DNA from: Neopestalotiopsis rosae
Taxonomy: Eukaryota > Ascomycota > Sordariomycetes > Amphisphaeriales > Sporocadaceae
NCBI GenBank assembly: GCA_023078685.1
Contig: JALGAS010000006.1
Span: forward strand, 2,356,001-2,420,000
Direction: 5' to 3'
Length of the DNA stretch: 64,000 nucleotides
Shown: positions 32,271 through 42,900 of the stretch, one piece after another
Layout of the letters: each line of letters begins with the position of its first letter
Numbering within the stretch: the first letter of the stretch is position 1
The notes under the pieces: model-generated
Seen by the model: only the letters and a program-made list of their open reading frames with translations
Database searches by the model: none
Told to the model about the DNA's origin: nothing
Position numbers and translations under genes: made by a program

Positions 32271-32866
32271 GGCATGTTTGCAATGGGCTGGTGATTGCCA
32301 CTGTACGACTATGGCAAACAGTATGCCGAAGCATGCTCGCAATCGTTGGGAAACGACTTCGAGCCAGACCTCTATCAATATCAGAGGAAAATGGAGCACA
32401 GTCTATGCTGTTACAGTGATGGCGTTACCGTCAAGGCTTCCGTGCCGTACTTTTATACAGACGGCATGGGATTCGCCATTTGGAAAATTTGCCAACCAGC
32501 CAGGGACCAAGACTTGATCGGCAGCACCATTTGCAAAGGTTTTTGTGGACAACTGGAACTGTATCAATACAGTCTGCCGGTGGTATCCCAAGACCCACGA
32601 TCTGGAGCTGAACGTCCGTATTGGCTCGCAGTATGGAACGGCTGGTCTCGACAAATTGTTCCAAGATTTCTGTAATAGTTTGTATCCGACGGATCGTTTC
32701 AATGACACGGGTTTCTCGTCCATTGAGCCGCCCGTCCCGACTTTGGACCTCTCTCATATCATTATAGCGCGAAAGGTTCGGGATCTTTTGCTCATATCAC
32801 GTTGCAACAAAGGTGCGGATGGTTCCATCAACGAGACGCTGCGAAGGGATATTTCCCAGAATCCTT
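32271..32866 (+). pseudogene. Possible decayed gene sharing the repeat block, unknown family
   Basis: One frame from 32295 reads LYDYGKQYAEACSQSLGNDF...GVTVKASVPYFYTDGMGFAIW and runs to 32675. A second frame, best from about 32531, reads VFVDNWNCINTVCRWYPKTH...YGTAGLDKLFQDFCNSLYPTD and ends at 32866. Each looks protein-like (aromatic, cysteine and charged residues in good balance) in a different part, as if one protein had been split by a frameshift or an unrecognised intron. A single TGA also interrupts the second frame just upstream. The first part is related to the block at 31600-31800, so the locus may hold a duplicated and decayed gene. I do not recognise the family, and this could still be noncoding DNA. 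Confidence 0.28.
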
Positions 32867-33041
32867 GAGGTTCCGTGCGATGTTCATCAATGCACTCCAC
32901 AAGGTTGAGGGATCGGAAATATTCTGGAGCATAGTCTGGGCTACGCTTGAGGCTCTGTTGAACGGGAAAAGAAACCAGATCATTTGCCGAATTTCTCTAC
33001 TATTGGTTCGACTGTTACAATCATGGCACCATGTCGGGTCC

Positions 33042-33048
33042 TATATAA
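33042..33048 (+). promoter_or_regulatory. TATA-box candidate for the giant repeat protein
   Basis: TATATAA lies 96 bases before the ATG at 33144. Its position supports starting the protein at the signal peptide rather than in the longer upstream frame. Confidence 0.4.
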
Positions 33049-33143
33049 TATGCACGAGAGTAAGCTCATTCTCATGGTTTCAGTCTGATGTGGACCAACC
33101 AACAGTCACTCTTTCTTGTCTTTCCTGCAATCGCTCTTTCAAT

Positions 33144-36100
33144 ATGTTGGCGCAGGCGTTTTGTCTGGCGCTGCTTGTGGCAGAGCAAGCCCACTCCCGA
33201 TGCATTCGGCCACACCGTCCAAAGCCTGGATCTCACGCACCTCCTGGTGGCTGGGGCCACAAGTCACCAACTTCTCAGGGTGGTGAGGGTCATGGAGGCT
33301 TGGTCGGAGGTGTAGATGCTGCTTTCGGCTTCCCTCCTTCTTCCGAGCATCAGGGCGGCCAGGGCAGCCAGGGCGGTGGGAACTTTCACGACGGTCCAGG
33401 CGGGGGAGCAGCTGCCTGGGGCGAAGGTTCTTCCCCAGGCTCACTCAATCCCGGCAATTTTGGCGATGATTTCGATCAAGGTCCCGGTGAGAATGAAGGC
33501 CCCGGTCCAGATTGGGTCTTTCCTCCAGGCCCAAGCAGCCCTGAGAATGGTGTCGGTCCGTCTGATGGCGCAGATCCAGCCTTTTCCCCTCCTCCACCAC
33601 CTCCTCCGTCGCCTCCAGTCGGTCCTGGCAATCCTTCTCCGCCGCCCCCTCCTCCGCCTCCATCGCCTCCAGTCGGTCCCGTTGATCCCATCTATGTTCC
33701 TCCTCCACCACCACCCGTGGGTCCCGGCAACACTCCTCGGCCACCGTACGTGGGTCCTGGCAACCCAGGCCCCGGTCCCGGTTGGGCTGGTGGCGTAGAT
33801 CCAGCTTTCAACTTCCCAGGGACTCACTGGCCTTTCTGGTTCCCACCCGGACTTTCAGGCATCTTCCCAGACGGGCCACCGGAGGGTTTCCCAAGTGGTG
33901 TTCCAGACGGTTCCTTTCCAGACGGTTTCTTCCCACCTGGTTTCCCAGACCAGTTCCCAGACAATTTCCCAGGTGGCTTTCCAGGTGGCTTTCCCGACAA
34001 TTTCCTAGATGCATTTCTAGATGCGCTGCTTGCTGAGTTCCCTGGGCTGGTTGGAGGCTTCCCTGGTCCAATCCCATTCGGATGGCCACGAGGCTGGCGA
34101 AGGCAATGGCTAGAGGCATGGCTGAACTGGCTCAACAGACCTCGCCGCAGTACAGCTACCAACACTTTCACAAATACATTTACAAACACCGCAAAGGACA
34201 CATTCACAAACGATGCCACCAACACTTTTACCAACTCTTTCACAAATACATTCACTAATAAGGGAACATCGACTTTCACTAACCGGGCCACGAACACATT
34301 TACAAATGATGCTACCAATACATTTACCAACCCGGCTACGAACACATTTACGAACGATGCGACCAATACATTTACCGATACAAATACAAACACGTTCACT
34401 AACACGTTCAAAAATGATGCTACCAATACTTTTACCAACCCGGCTACGAACACATTTACAAACGATGCTACGGATACGTTCACCAACTTATTTAGTAACA
34501 CTTTCACGAACCCGGCTACGAATACGTTTGCAAACGATGCTACCAACACGTTTACAAACACATTTAGTAACACGTTTACTGATCCGGCTACAAACACGTT
34601 TACAAATGATGCTACGAATACGTTTAGCAATACGTTTACGAACACTTTTACCAACTTGGCCACAAACACTTTTACGAACGATCCCACCAATACTTTTAGC
34701 AACACGTTTACCAATACTTTTACTGATTTGGCTACAAACACATTCACGAATGATGCTACCGATACGTTTAGCAACACTTTCACTAACCAGGCCACGAACA
34801 CCTTTACTAATGACGCTACCAACACCTTCACCAACCAGGCCACGGACACTTTCACCAACCCAGCTACGAACACCTTCACGAACGATGCTACCAACACTTT
34901 CTCCAATACTTTCTCTAACTCATTTACCAATACATTTACTAATCCTGCTACTAATACATTTACCAACACATTTCCCAACACGTTCAAGAATACATTCACT
35001 AATGCAGCCACCGATACATTTACCAACAGCGCCACTAGCACGGTTGCGGAGACAGCAACTAACACTGCTATAAACGACTTTACCAATACCTTGACGAATA
35101 CTGGCACCAACACTTTCACAAACGCCGCCACTAACACTTTTACTAATACGGCTACCAACACATTCTCGAACACATTCAGCAACACGGCATCCTTCACAAA
35201 CACGGCATCTAATACTGCAACCGATACTGCCACGAACACCGCCGCCAACACATTCACCGACACATTCAGCAACACGGCTACGAATACTGCAAGCTTCACA
35301 AACACGGCAACCAATACTGCCACAAATACCGCGACCGACACATTCACCAATACAGCTACGAATACGGCGAGTTTCACCAATACTGCCACCGATACATTCT
35401 CCAACACATTCAGCAACACATTCAGCAATACGGCCACCAATACGGCAAGCTTCACAAATACGGCCACCAACACTGCTACCAATACCTTTAGCGACACGTT
35501 TACCAATACCGCTACCAACACGGCCAGCTTCACCAATACTGCCACCAATACATTCTCCAACACATTCAGCAACACATTCCCCAATACCGCCACTAACACG
35601 GCAAGCTTCACAAATACGGCAACCGATACATTCACAAAGCCCTTTACCAACACTGCATCCTTCACGAACGAGTTCACAAATACGGCGAGTAATACGGCAA
35701 CGAATACGGCAAGCAACACTTTTACTGATACCTTCACCAATCGGGCAACCTTCTCGGATACTTTTACGAACACGGCAACAAACTCAGCCGCGAACACTTT
35801 CACCAATCAGTTCACCAATCAAGTCACCGTGACCGCATCGTTTACGAATTCAGCAACTCAGACAGTCACTGACAGGGAAACCGATACACTTACTAATACA
35901 GTAACCAATACCAATACTGCTACGACTTCGTTCACCTTCCCATTCAGCAACACTTTTAGCAACACGGCGACTGACAGTATCACACAAACGTTCACCTTCA
36001 CGCTTGTCGGTACGGGCGGTCAAGAAGTAACAGTAACTGCGACACGAACGGCTTTGGCGCCAAACACATTCACGAATACGGCGACCAACACAGGAACCGG

Positions 36101-37529
36101 TACGGCGACTTTCAAATTCAGTAACACGAATACCCTGACCAATACGGTCACAAATACGGCAACAAATACGCTCTCCGCGACATTCACCGACACAGCCACT
36201 CGTTCCGCTACTTTCACCAACACTGCCACCAATAGTGCCACCAACACTGCTACGGATACTGCGACAGATACGGCAACTAATACGGCAACCTTCACTGATA
36301 CGACGACTCGTGCTGCAACCAACACTTTCACCAACACTTTCACAAATACGGCGAGCAACACTGCAACTAGCACAGTATCTTTCACAAACACGGCGACTGG
36401 TACAGCAACCAATACTGCAACGAATACGGCAACGTTTACCAATTCTGCGACTAATACGGCGACTGACACTGCAACTGATATGGCCACGAATACCGCGACT
36501 AATACCGCAACATTTACCAACTCTGCGACGGACACGGCGATTAATACTGCCACAAATACTGCAACCAATACCGCAACCAACACAGCGACGTTTACGAATA
36601 CTGCGACAGACACAGCGACCAATACTGCAACTGATACCGCAACAAACACCGCAACCAATACCGCAACGTTTACCGACTCTGCAACTGACACGGCTACCAA
36701 CACTGCAACGGATACCGCAACGAACACCGCAACTAATACGGCGACCTTCACAAACACGGCAACAGACACTGCAACAGAGAGTGCTACAAACACGGCAACA
36801 GATACTTTCACTAATACGGCGACAAACACGGCAACTAACACGGCAACGTTCACAAACTCTGCAACTGATACGGCAACCAATACTGCGACCAACACGGCAA
36901 GCAACACAGCAACTAATACGGCAACGAATACCTTCACGGATACGTTGTCAAACACAGAAACCAACACGTTCACGAATTCTTTCACTGAAACGGCAGCATT
37001 CACCGATACCGCCACGAACAGTGCCACCAACACTGCCACCAACAGTGCAACTGATACTGCAACTGATACTGCCACCAACAGTGCTACCAATACTGCCACC
37101 GACACGGCGACTAATACTGCTACCAATGTTGCCACGGATACTGCCACTAATACTGCTACCAACACGGCTACCAACACGGCGACTAATACCGCCACTAACT
37201 CGGCTACCAATACTGCTACTAATACTGCAACGAACACGGCAACCTTCACCAACGATGCAACGAACACCTTCACAAACACTGCAACGAACAAGGCAACCAA
37301 CACTGCCTCCAACACTTTCACGAACACTGCCACGAACACTGCAACTAATGTGGCGTCCTTTACCAATACCAATACGGCCACCAACAAGGCTACGGATACT
37401 GCAACAAACACGGTAACAAACACTGCCACCAATACTGCCACCAACACAGCCACCAATAGGGCAACAAACACTGCAACCATACGTCCCTTCTTCCCCAGAA
37501 GGGAATTGGCCCACAAACTCATCTTTTGA
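33144..37529 (+). CDS. Giant secreted protein with Thr-alternating (TNTx) repeats
   Basis: One uninterrupted frame gives 1461 residues from the Met of MLAQAFCLALLVAEQAHS, a good signal peptide. The frame is open upstream to 32802, but that part has no signal. Region 1 (to about residue 140) is Gly/Pro/His-rich. Region 2 has near-repeated proline runs ending in SPPVGPGNP and SPPVGPVDP. Region 3 (about 235-305) repeats FPDG/FPGG/FPDN units and ends in a Trp-rich patch. Region 4, about 1110 residues from 34150 to 37480, alternates Thr with Asn, Asp, Ser, Ala or Phe (TNTFTNTATNTA type). It contains one irregular insert at 35989-36063 (TLVGTGGQEVTVTATRTALA). The tail is PFFPRRELAHKLIF. No GPI-like end and no enzyme domain is visible. 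Few Asn lie in N-x-S/T sequons, but Thr O-glycosylation could be dense. A cell-surface, adhesive or ice/wall-binding role is possible, but none is shown. Confidence 0.8.
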   Translation: MLAQAFCLALLVAEQAHSRCIRPHRPKPGSHAPPGGWGHKSPTSQGGEGHGGLVGGVDAAFGFPPSSEHQGGQGSQGGGNFHDGPGGGAAAWGEGSSPGSLNPGNFGDDFDQGPGENEGPGPDWVFPPGPSSPENGVGPSDGADPAFSPPPPPPPSPPVGPGNPSPPPPPPPPSPPVGPVDPIYVPPPPPPVGPGNTPRPPYVGPGNPGPGPGWAGGVDPAFNFPGTHWPFWFPPGLSGIFPDGPPEGFPSGVPDGSFPDGFFPPGFPDQFPDNFPGGFPGGFPDNFLDAFLDALLAEFPGLVGGFPGPIPFGWPRGWRRQWLEAWLNWLNRPRRSTATNTFTNTFTNTAKDTFTNDATNTFTNSFTNTFTNKGTSTFTNRATNTFTNDATNTFTNPATNTFTNDATNTFTDTNTNTFTNTFKNDATNTFTNPATNTFTNDATDTFTNLFSNTFTNPATNTFANDATNTFTNTFSNTFTDPATNTFTNDATNTFSNTFTNTFTNLATNTFTNDPTNTFSNTFTNTFTDLATNTFTNDATDTFSNTFTNQATNTFTNDATNTFTNQATDTFTNPATNTFTNDATNTFSNTFSNSFTNTFTNPATNTFTNTFPNTFKNTFTNAATDTFTNSATSTVAETATNTAINDFTNTLTNTGTNTFTNAATNTFTNTATNTFSNTFSNTASFTNTASNTATDTATNTAANTFTDTFSNTATNTASFTNTATNTATNTATDTFTNTATNTASFTNTATDTFSNTFSNTFSNTATNTASFTNTATNTATNTFSDTFTNTATNTASFTNTATNTFSNTFSNTFPNTATNTASFTNTATDTFTKPFTNTASFTNEFTNTASNTATNTASNTFTDTFTNRATFSDTFTNTATNSAANTFTNQFTNQVTVTASFTNSATQTVTDRETDTLTNTVTNTNTATTSFTFPFSNTFSNTATDSITQTFTFTLVGTGGQEVTVTATRTALAPNTFTNTATNTGTGTATFKFSNTNTLTNTVTNTATNTLSATFTDTATRSATFTNTATNSATNTATDTATDTATNTATFTDTTTRAATNTFTNTFTNTASNTATSTVSFTNTATGTATNTATNTATFTNSATNTATDTATDMATNTATNTATFTNSATDTAINTATNTATNTATNTATFTNTATDTATNTATDTATNTATNTATFTDSATDTATNTATDTATNTATNTATFTNTATDTATESATNTATDTFTNTATNTATNTATFTNSATDTATNTATNTASNTATNTATNTFTDTLSNTETNTFTNSFTETAAFTDTATNSATNTATNSATDTATDTATNSATNTATDTATNTATNVATDTATNTATNTATNTATNTATNSATNTATNTATNTATFTNDATNTFTNTATNKATNTASNTFTNTATNTATNVASFTNTNTATNKATDTATNTVTNTATNTATNTATNRATNTATIRPFFPRRELAHKLIF
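34150..37480 (+). repeat. 12-base-period coding repeat of the TNTx type
   Basis: The basic unit is four codons, Thr-[Asn/Asp/Ser]-Thr-[Ala/Phe]. All four Thr codons, both Asn codons and all four Ala codons alternate freely along the tract. Insertions such as DATNTF, PATNTF and TASFTN mark sub-regions. Between 36435 and 36746 there is a further exact 78-base order (see findings). Confidence 0.9.
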
Positions 37530-39911
37530 TATAGAAGAGACATCCAGTAGGTGATTTCTATCATCCTGACATAGCTGGACATGTGGAAGCTGACATGAAG
37601 TCTAGTGTTTGAATCGAGTTAATCTTCTGCGGAGGGGAAAGGAATTTTGTCGAGGTCTAGGCACTTTTAATTCCAGAGGTCTGACAAGAAGAAATAAAAA
37701 AAGAGGTGAAATGGATTCAGTTGGTGTTCATTTGTCGTTTTGCTCCAAAATAATGCCTCGCCCGAGATCCAGGCTCAATGTAATCTGCTTTTCTCTTCAC
37801 TCCTTTACAGTATAATACCAAAGTTTTTTCATCTGTCATCCTAAAACGCATTCAGTACAATGGGATAGAAACAGGATCCAACTGCGTGGATGTCAATGTC
37901 GTTCTCGTCCAACATGGATAATTCATGGGAGAGGGAGGAGGTAGAGTGATAGGAACCAGTGTATTTGAAATCAGCTGTAGCTAGCTATGAGGATCAACGA
38001 CATGACATCCACAGTCTGCTCCTGTAAAATATGACGATTTGTCCCAAAACAAGGCAGGGTATCAGTCACCCACCATCGCTGGCCACATTCCCAGCCAGAA
38101 TCCCGTACCGTACCGCAGCTTAGAATGTCCTGAAAGGCTGGCTAGGTGACCGCCATTGCTACTGCGCCCTGTTACCTACTGTACTTTGCACAGAAAACAC
38201 CATCTTCATCCTTGCTCCAAGTGACCGATAATCGATGTAGGCTTATATGTGTGACATGATTGATCAAGTCCAAAGTTCATGGTGTCATTCTCTTCTCCGC
38301 TGCTCTCCGCAGGTATTCGCGACAAACGACTTGGCCCCCCAAGCCTTCAAATACTTGATCTTTTATTATATATGACAATTTTCGGCGTGTCCGCTTCGCA
38401 AAATCAGCCGATGCTGTAATAATATGTCTCGCAAGATTTGTTCAACCTCATGGGAACATGAAGTAGGATAAGGGTTTAGAGGAGACTGGAATTCATTGAA
38501 TTGTGTGGGGTCAACTGGATTTCACGGGAACTGCCTACCTCTGAAGACGGATGCGCCTGTTGCTGCCAGCTGCGGGCAGGCAAAGCCCGTTTGTATTATG
38601 GTTACACTTAATTACAGCTCCTTGTCTTCAGATGGATACGCGCTTATCGAGGGAGTATACAGTCTTTTTGGTGATGTGACAAGGAAAGCGCAATCTATGA
38701 TCGTTTGAAAAAACCATGTCACCGCTGGTTACATCTTTGAGTAGGTGATTGCTGAGCTACTGTTCATTTTCATCCTTGCCCACAATGACTAAGTTCCCTC
38801 TTGGTACCTAATATATTGACATACTATACTCGCATAATTAGTAGGGTTCAGTTGTCTACATCTCGACAGAACTGTGAATGACAGCAAGAATTGCGGAGTT
38901 GGGAGGGGTGGACCGTGACCAGACAACTGGAGCCAATTGAGAATTAGTGCATACCCTTCCTTCCAGGTCTCATCATACATAGTACTATGTGTTGGCAGGA
39001 ACGAATTTAGTGCTGCAAGAGGGGTGAAGCCAACAAACGTCGGAGCTCCGTAGATGGACTGAAAGTTTCTTCACTCGATGAGCATTAATACAGCATGGAA
39101 GCACGTTATGAGTTGTTATTTGAATCGTTCTTCTTCATTGTTTTCCCGTGCAGCAACAAGTATCTCCATGGGACAGACCCGACCCGACGGCCGGACGCTA
39201 GACGTCGCAACGGCAAGGTACAGTGAACGGTTGGCAGGATGCAGTTGCTTCCCCATCAAAGAGCACTCTAATCTCATCCAATGACGGTCGGTCTAGCCCC
39301 TCCAGGCCAGGTGCCATACCCACTCACACCGCTAAAAAAGCAAGCACTTTCTCGACCAGCGCAGTACTAAATTTACTACGAAACGAAGCGACGAGTTGTC
39401 TCTTAATTTCGAACAAAATTTCAACTGACGGCTCCTTGATGTACGGGCGAGACTCTTGGAATTCTTCATCTCATCATTTATTATACTTGGACCGACTTGA
39501 TCTGGTCCGAAACTGTTATGATTCTCTGGGCTCACAGAGACACGCGCCGCGCAAGGATCATGAGCTAGTGGTGGCGGCGCCCAAAGGACTGCTTATCGGG
39601 TCTGGAGTCTGAGATTTGACCAACATACCGCGAGGTCAAAGACAATCAAGCACATTGCCGCAACACGGACTCGGCCAGCATCTTTCGAAGACTATTTTTC
39701 TTGGAGGGAAGTTCAGTTAGAACGCCAGCAGGTTTCGTTATAGGCCGTTGAGACTGTTTTGCCCGCGTCCGAGTGTCGATCACGAGATTTTTCCACCGTC
39801 AAACTCGAATCAGTGTCGGTCTACTCAGGGGTTGTACATCCCTACAAAGCCACTGTATTGTTCTTCATTCCGTCTTGATATCTATTTCGTTGGCTTCTTC
39901 CTACCAACAAG
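37530..39911. other. Intergenic region, no gene supported
   Basis: About 2.4 kb with frames of at most about 130 codons, none with family character. The last few hundred bases are pyrimidine-rich and are probably the leader of the coiled-coil gene at 39912. Confidence 0.5.
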
Positions 39912-42900
39912 ATGCCTCAACAATACGCACCGAAATGGCTACCCAGCCCCGATACTTGGCATCTGGAAGGTTTCGCCTTCGATGACAGATGCCCAGTGAC
40001 GAGCAATCGCCTTTACATGGCCGTCCTCACGCAGGATAAGTATCTACCATTCAAGCCTCCAACCAGAACAATGCCCCGGCTTCGCTTTCGGACCAATCTA
40101 AGAATTATTTTTGAGGTTGTTGGGCATTTTTCTGACTTCTTGGGTGCGCCCAATTTTTGGGTCCGCATCCGAGACACCCTGGGATTCTCTCAAAAGACGA
40201 CCGAGTTCCATCTGAGAGATATAGTCGCGGCCTATTTGCGCGGCCGGAGACTCTATCTGAAGACGCGAGGTATAACTGTCCGGCCTAATACGCGTCTGGA
40301 GAAGTTGGCCGATCAAATCTTTGATCTCTATGCAGAAGAGCGAGGCCCTGTATCATCTCGTGACTGGAATGAATACATGTACAAATGGGAGACAAAACTG
40401 CAACAGGTCAGTTACGATTTAGGCATCACAAAAAAGCAATTTGCTGCCGGGGAATGTGCGCGGGATCTTCTCGAGTATGCACCTGCATCTACCCAATCTT
40501 TGGCTTCTCGAATAAGTGCACCGCCGTCTGAAAGCCAAAGTCCTGGGAACAGACGCCATGATGCGAGAATACCGAGGAGCAGATCTCCAAGTCCGTCGCG
40601 TGGAAGAACTGAGGCGGCCGCACACAACAACGCCATTCAATCCCTCCCGCAAAAGCCTCCAACACGGAGCCCCGAAAGGCGGGCCGGGGCTTCTCAGCCT
40701 GATTTCAATACCCGGATAGATTTACCTAGCAAACCGTCTCGGCCTTCGTGGCCGGGCGACAAACATGCCACCGACCCGCAAAATGCTTCAACAGGTACGC
40801 AGGACATTAGATCAACTACATCTGTGGCTAAGCAGAGTAATGCCACTGAACATCCAAGCGGTACAAACTCGGCTGCCAATATCACCGACCAACTATTACA
40901 AACACAACCACAACCACAAGAGACGAGGAAGCGTAGTCTGAGCGAAACAGTCCATGAAGTCAACGTGCCGCGCAAACGTGTCGCAACGGAACCAGCACCA
41001 TCAACACAAGGGGATGCTGAAGAGCAAGGCGGAACAACCGCACACCAGCCAGCTCCAGGAAGCGACGGGGAGGTTGTTGAGTCTGCTGGCCAGACAACAT
41101 CCCCAACAATTTCAAAGTCTCTAGCAGACACAAATGAGCAACTTTCTGTTGTACGGGAATCCATGAAGGGAGAGTCAGCAATCGTATCGGATCCGGTCTT
41201 CTCCAAACTGGAGAAAACTGGACTAGGCACAGGCTTGTGCAAACAGCCAAAGCCGGTGTCCGTCGCGGACGCAGACAACTCTGCCAAGATACATGGTCAC
41301 AAGGCCTCGCTCCACGAAACTGGCGATGATGAGTCTGCTGTTGCTATTCGCGAACTGATTATCAGCCTGGAAATGAGACAACGTCGTCTCGAAGACATGG
41401 AGTCTTCGATGCAGACTTGGCGAGAACAATTTGCAAAGAATATTGCCTTGGAGTCGCAAACACGCATTCAAAAATTGGAAACACAGGTGCAAAACCTCAC
41501 GAGTCAGTTGGAGCAGTCAGAGCAGCAACGAGTGGCCGGTATGAATTTACTGGTCCAAACTCTGGAAGACGGCAATAAGCGAGCATCCAACCAAATTGAT
41601 AGTTGGGCGGAAATGACGATTTCCTTGAACAAAAATCTTGATAATGAATCCGAAAGGACCAAGACAAAGTTCTCAGACATCGAAGCACGCATTTCGGCCA
41701 ACAAGACTTCGGGCGAAACTGAACGAGAACAAATAATCGACATGCATGCAGATGTCATGGGCCTCAACGCTCGAATGAACGAGATCCCGGATGCAAAGCA
41801 ATTCGACGAGCTGAAAAATATGTTGCACAGCCTTGAGGGCCGGATAAAGGCGCACATCACAGCTTCTCAGACTTACCAAAATGAGGCTAATAACCGAATG
41901 CAAGATCTCGAGGGCCGACACACAGATCTCAAAGATGATGTTACGAGGAGGAGTGAAGAGTTCGAATCAGCATTAAAGAGATTACTGAGCCGGAAAGTTG
42001 AGGCAGAGCAGGCTTCGGATCCTGTCAGGAAACTCCGAACCGAGTTCGAGGAATATTGCAATAAGCATTCGAAACGATCGACTGCCGCTCTTCAGAAGCG
42101 CGTCGATGGCCTTGCTTGTGAGCTAGGACTTGTACAAGATCGTATCACTTCGCCATATGAAGAGTTGCTGCCAGTGAAGGAGCTACTATATCAAGTGGTC
42201 ACAGAAGTCCAGAAGCTTCAAGACGAAAGAAACGGCGTATCTGAAACCAATATTTCGCAGGGTTCTTCAACAGCCTCAGCCAACCAGCCAAAGTTACAAG
42301 CACAATCCGTCGAGGCCGCCATGAATCAAGGCCGGTCAGAAGATGGTCAAGAAACTTTCCAAGTACAGCTGAATGAGCTCAAGTCGGCAATCGGTGCGCT
42401 TGAGGGACACATCAGTGAACAAGTGTCAGAAGAACGTGTCCAGAAACTCGAAGTTGCGATTGAGGAAACGAAGCAAGCACTACTTGAGAATTTACCAGCT
42501 GACATGAATTCGGTGGATTTACAATTATGTGAGGTTCGACAATATGTGGATCACAGCCTCGATATGACAAAGGCCATTGTCAAAAAACGGCTCGATGAAT
42601 TCCATTCACAGCTCAATGGTATCCCCTCGATGACTCGAGGTACCGATCAACTCATTACGCCAACTTCGCCGCAAGGCAGTGCACAGTTTGCATTCCACAA
42701 CGATCAATTGGTCGATTTGCAACGACAGATTGATGAAGTTTGTGGGGCGCAGCGGGTTACGCGCGAAGATTCGACCTCAAGCCGTCTTTCAACCTCAAGC
42801 CGTCTTTCAACCTCAAGCCGTCTTTCAACCTCAAGCAGACTCTCAAGCTCAATTTTAACAGATTTGGAAGCTGTTTTTGCCCAGTCCAATCAACCAAAGG

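Noticed and set aside
32802..33143. Upstream in-frame extension of the giant protein
   Set aside because: The extension places a signal peptide about 114 residues inside the protein and has no signal of its own. A TATA-like site at 33042 lies within it.
33824..35806. 660-codon frame on the minus strand rich in Val, Ala and Lys
   Set aside because: It is the mirror of the Thr repeat: a 12-base period without stop words in this antisense frame. It has no signal, and its VKVFVAVLVAV pattern follows from the sense codons.
34150..37480. CRISPR-like or satellite array
   Set aside because: The period is short and coding, without spacers; the host is a fungus.
36020..37582. 520-codon minus-strand frame with VAVLVAV repeats
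   Set aside because: Same cause as above; antisense shadow of the TNTA codons.
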